Below, piece by piece: positions 61,301 to 64,000 of a stretch of DNA of 64,000 nt. A program made the position numbers and the translations under genes. The notes under the pieces were generated by a model. The model ran no database searches and was not told the origin of the DNA. It was given only the letters and a program-made list of their open reading frames with translations. Numbering within the stretch: position 1 is the first letter of the stretch; each line of letters starts with the position of its first letter. The stretch covers positions 124,001 through 188,000 of the forward strand of contig SEMN01000611.1 in NCBI GenBank assembly GCA_005408345.1. The letters run 5' to 3'. The stretch is from Macquaria australasica (taxonomy: Eukaryota > Chordata > Actinopteri > Centrarchiformes > Percichthyidae).

Positions 61301-62802
61301 ACACACAGAGCTTGGTCAATGGGAATCACCAGGCCAGCCCAGTCCAGTCTCCCCCAGCTCCTGGAGAGAGAGTCCAGTCTGAGCACAGTGCAATCGTCAG
61401 CTCTATTGAGAAGGACCTCCAGGACATCATGGACTCCCTAGTCATGGATGACCCCCAGCCTTCTTCCTCGGAGGGCAAAAAGCCTCCTGGAGGCCAACCC
61501 ATTCCCCACTCCCCTCTGTCGCCCATGGTCAATGGAGGGGGCCGGTATCTGCTGTCCCCTCCTACAAGCCCAGGGGCCATGTCCGTGGGGTCCAGCTATG
61601 AGAATACATCCCCTCCATTCTCTCCCCTCTCGTCCCCCTCAGCGGCCAGCAGTGGGAGCTTTACCAGCCCGTCTCCTAGTGGAGGACCCCAGGACCAGAG
61701 TTCTACTCTGCCACCAGTGCCTGTACGCTCCTCTAGCTACAACTTCACCACCCAGCCTCCGCCTGTACCCCAGCCACGGACCATACTGCCTAACTTCAGC
61801 AGTGGTGGGGTGGGCCTGAAGGTTCAGGAGAGCCCCAGGCTGCAAAGGAAGGTCTTAACAGAGGCTCCTCCAAGCCCCAAGCCAAGCCGCAGAGGACTAG
61901 GCCAAGATGGATCTGAGAGCCCCAGACAGACCCCTCTTCTGTCCTCTAATGAATCTCTCAGTAGTAGAAACATTGTGCCAAGCAGCCCCAGACTCACTCC
62001 CAAATTCCCCACCTGTCCATCCCCGTCGCCCTCCAGTCCCAGGACCAAGACAACCACAGTGCTCCAGGAAAGGCCTGCCAGCCCTTTCAGAGAGCAGACC
62101 AGTCTAGCTGATTGCTCCCTAACCTCCAGCCCCTCCAGGCAGCATTCCCAGCCTACCAGAGCCTTCCAGCCTCCCCTGGACCCCATCGTCCACATCATCC
62201 AAGGATCGCCGCTCCAGCAGCATCCACGTTCACTACAGCCCCCTGAAAGCCCTCGCATGGCCAGGAGAAACATGGAGCTGAATGGCAGCAGTGGAGGGGC
62301 CAGCAGTATGAGAGAGTTGCCACCTCTTAGCCCCTCAATGGCTCGGAGAGGGGTGCTGGTACTCCCAGGGGCACTTCCAGGGACAATCCCTAACTTGAGG
62401 ACTCCAGATAGCCCCTCAAGTCTGGGAAAGTTTGTCCCAGAGAGTCCCAGGCTCCGACGCAAGTCCGGATCTACATCCGAGGAGCCGATGTGCAGCAGGG
62501 GGATCCGAGCCCGCAGTCCGTCGCCTACCTCTATGATGATGGAGGGTGGTGGTGGTGCGGGAGTACGGAAGGCAAGCTTTGGGAATTCCCTGTCACCCGC
62601 TTACAGTCTGGGTTCCCTGCCTGGCTCGTCCCCTGTAGCCAGCCCCAGGACCCACAGGAAGATGTCTGCAGGGAGACCCCACCCTGGGATGAGGGAGAGG
62701 AAAAACAGCATCACAGAGATCAGCGACAATGAGGACGAGCTGCTGGAGTACCACCGACGACAGAGAGAGGAGAGGCTTCGAGAGCAGGAAATGGAGAGAC
62801 TG
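61301..62802 (+). CDS. phldb1: PHLDB1 large linker exon (residues 161-661)
   Basis: The acceptor CTTTCCCTCAG ends at 61300 and the donor AGACTG|GTGAGT begins at 62803; phase 1 in, phase 0 out, 1502 nt with no stop. It encodes a Ser/Pro-rich, probably disordered linker. Conserved landmarks include SLVNGNH (164-170), SSIEKDLQDIMDSLV (194-208), the YLLSPPTSPGAMSVGSSYEN block, SMRELPPLSPSMARRG, and near the end RERKNSITEISDNEDELLEY. A charged helix, HRRQREERLREQEMERL (to 661), starts the first coiled coil. These blocks are close to identical in human PHLDB1. Eight SP[RK] sites punctuate the linker. S630 in RERKNSITE fits a basophilic kinase site. The following exons, including the PH domain, lie outside the window. 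Confidence 0.95.
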
Positions 62803-64000
62803 GTGAGTCAGGAACACACGTCACCAGGAAACTACTGCTATTCAGTTTACATTTAAAAAGAACACATTTCATTCATGTACAGGTTACACAGTTTTGACTT
62901 AAAGGTTAAAGCAGTTTTACTTTTTTGAGCTGATCTGGAAAATGCCAGAGTTTTTTAAACATGACTTTGGGTCAGTTTTACAGTTGAGTTGTTTTGTACC
63001 AGATAGCTTAATCTTAATCCTATCAGGGTTTTTCAGGTTTAGACAGATATTGCGATGCTGACATTGTCGTTTTACTAAATCATTCATTCCCTTGGGAATA
63101 GGGCTGAAACCAATGATTATTTTCTTTATCTATGAATCTGTTGAGTATTTTTTGATTATTTGTTTAGTTTATGAAATGTAGAAAATAGTGAAAAATGACC
63201 ATCACAAGTTTCTAGAGGCTGAGGCAAAACCTTTTAATTGCTGGTTTTAGTCCGACCAAGAGTCCAAAAACCCAAAGATATTTAATTTACAATGACAGAA
63301 AACAGAGAAAAGCAGCAAATCCTCACTTTTGACAAGCTGTTTTTTTCCTTGATAAATGACTTGGTTAATCAACTATCAATTTGCTGAATCACTTACTCAA
63401 CTAAGGTTTTCAGTGCTACTTGGAAAGTTAACCCAAAGTTACACCTCTGTATCCTGAAAGGCCAGACAAACAACTGAAGTCCAGTTAATTGCATTTATAT
63501 AGCCCACAATCACACATTTGTTTTAGAAGAGTTTACAATCTGAGCAACATAGGAGAATCCACTTTGTACTTGCAAGAGTGTAAGACTGGAGCAACTGGAG
63601 CTAGCTGGTATTGACATTTACAGTGCCCTTGGAGGAAAATGCAAGAGGACTGATTTCAATGTTCTCTTTTTTTCCTTGATGGAGAATGAAGCTTCCAAAA
63701 GTGGAGCCGTTTACTGTTCCAGTTAAGTTCACCAGTGACCTGTTCACATCAGCTGAAGAATATCAAAATGACTGAAAAAACTTGTACAACCAAAGTCTCA
63801 TGTATGCAGTGCTTACTTCATCCCCTTTTCACTGGCTGAGAGTCCTGCTCAGAACTCTGGACAGGAATGAAAGGATTTTGAAGAACTGATTTATTTAGCA
63901 ATATCTTGGGTGTTTTGAGGCATACTGATCATACTTACTGATGAACCTTGGATAATGCTGCAAGAGTAGTTTGATAAATTTTTGCTGATTTTTCTTGTCA
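62803..64000 (+). other. phldb1 intron, 5' part (continues beyond the window)
   Basis: It starts with the donor GTGAGT. If retained, the reading frame would end at a TAA at 62854-62856 after 17 extra codons. It contains a family C repeat (about 63095-63425) and a family H fragment (63487-63540). No further phldb1 exon is recognisable before 64000. Confidence 0.85.
63095..63425 (+). repeat. Family C dispersed repeat, copy 5
   Basis: It starts AATAGGGCTGAAACCAATGA followed by TTATTTTCTTTATC. It includes TTTATGAAATGTAGAAAATA, then GTGAAAAATGACCATCACAA, and ends in GGTTTTCAGTGCTACTTGG. The internal ACAATGACAGAAAACAGAGA block is typical of fuller copies of this family. Confidence 0.65.

Noticed and set aside
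61824..62462. 212-codon minus-strand open frame opposite the large phldb1 exon
   Set aside because: It is a shadow of the Ser/Pro-rich coding strand, whose TCC/CCC codons give few stops in antisense. It has no domain or splice context of its own.
1..64000. A novel defence, toxin or biosynthetic system
   Set aside because: The window is ordinary vertebrate gene and repeat sequence. I found no gene cluster or reading frame suggesting such a system.

Overview
This window is a piece of a vertebrate nuclear genome, almost certainly a ray-finned (teleost) fish. Short, conserved protein-coding exons with GT-AG splice sites are separated by introns of 1 to 23 kb. The introns hold long CA/GT and GA microsatellites and several dispersed repeat families that look teleost-like (the placement below the teleost level is not supported by anything I can test here). 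No prokaryotic operons, CRISPR arrays, tRNA or rRNA genes are visible.

The one protein-coding gene I can support is PHLDB1 (LL5-alpha), on the + strand. Five conserved coding exons join in frame (24439-24498, 28825-28948, 30469-30639, 53492-53617, 61301-62802; 661 codons) and the gene runs off the right edge. They encode the N-terminal FHA domain, a long Ser/Pro-rich linker and the start of the first coiled coil. The remaining coiled coils and the C-terminal PH domain must lie beyond position 64000. A further upstream exon (ending 23324) may supply an in-frame ATG and 26 extra N-terminal residues. Which teleost paralogue (phldb1a or phldb1b) this is cannot be decided from the window.

Layout: 1-2200, probable 5' flank with a SINE fragment. 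About 2200-2442, candidate non-coding first exon. 9096-9250, candidate 5' UTR exon. 9251-23039, large intron with a hAT-type MITE, a nested solo LTR and other MITEs. 23040-24498, translation-start exons. 28825-30639, most of the FHA domain. 30640-53491, a 22.9 kb intron that splits the FHA domain and contains a candidate internal promoter/first exon (about 34380-34967). 53492-53617, last FHA exon. 53618-61300, intron with a CpG-rich candidate alternative first exon (58740-58981). 61301-62802, the large linker exon. 62803-64000, intron.

I found no novel biological system. The items most worth a second look are the in-frame N-terminal extension with an overlapping spliced uORF, two candidate intragenic promoters that would give FHA-less isoforms, the kinesin-3-like FHA domain lacking the usual phosphothreonine-binding residues, and two solo LTRs that landed independently in copies of the same MITE family.
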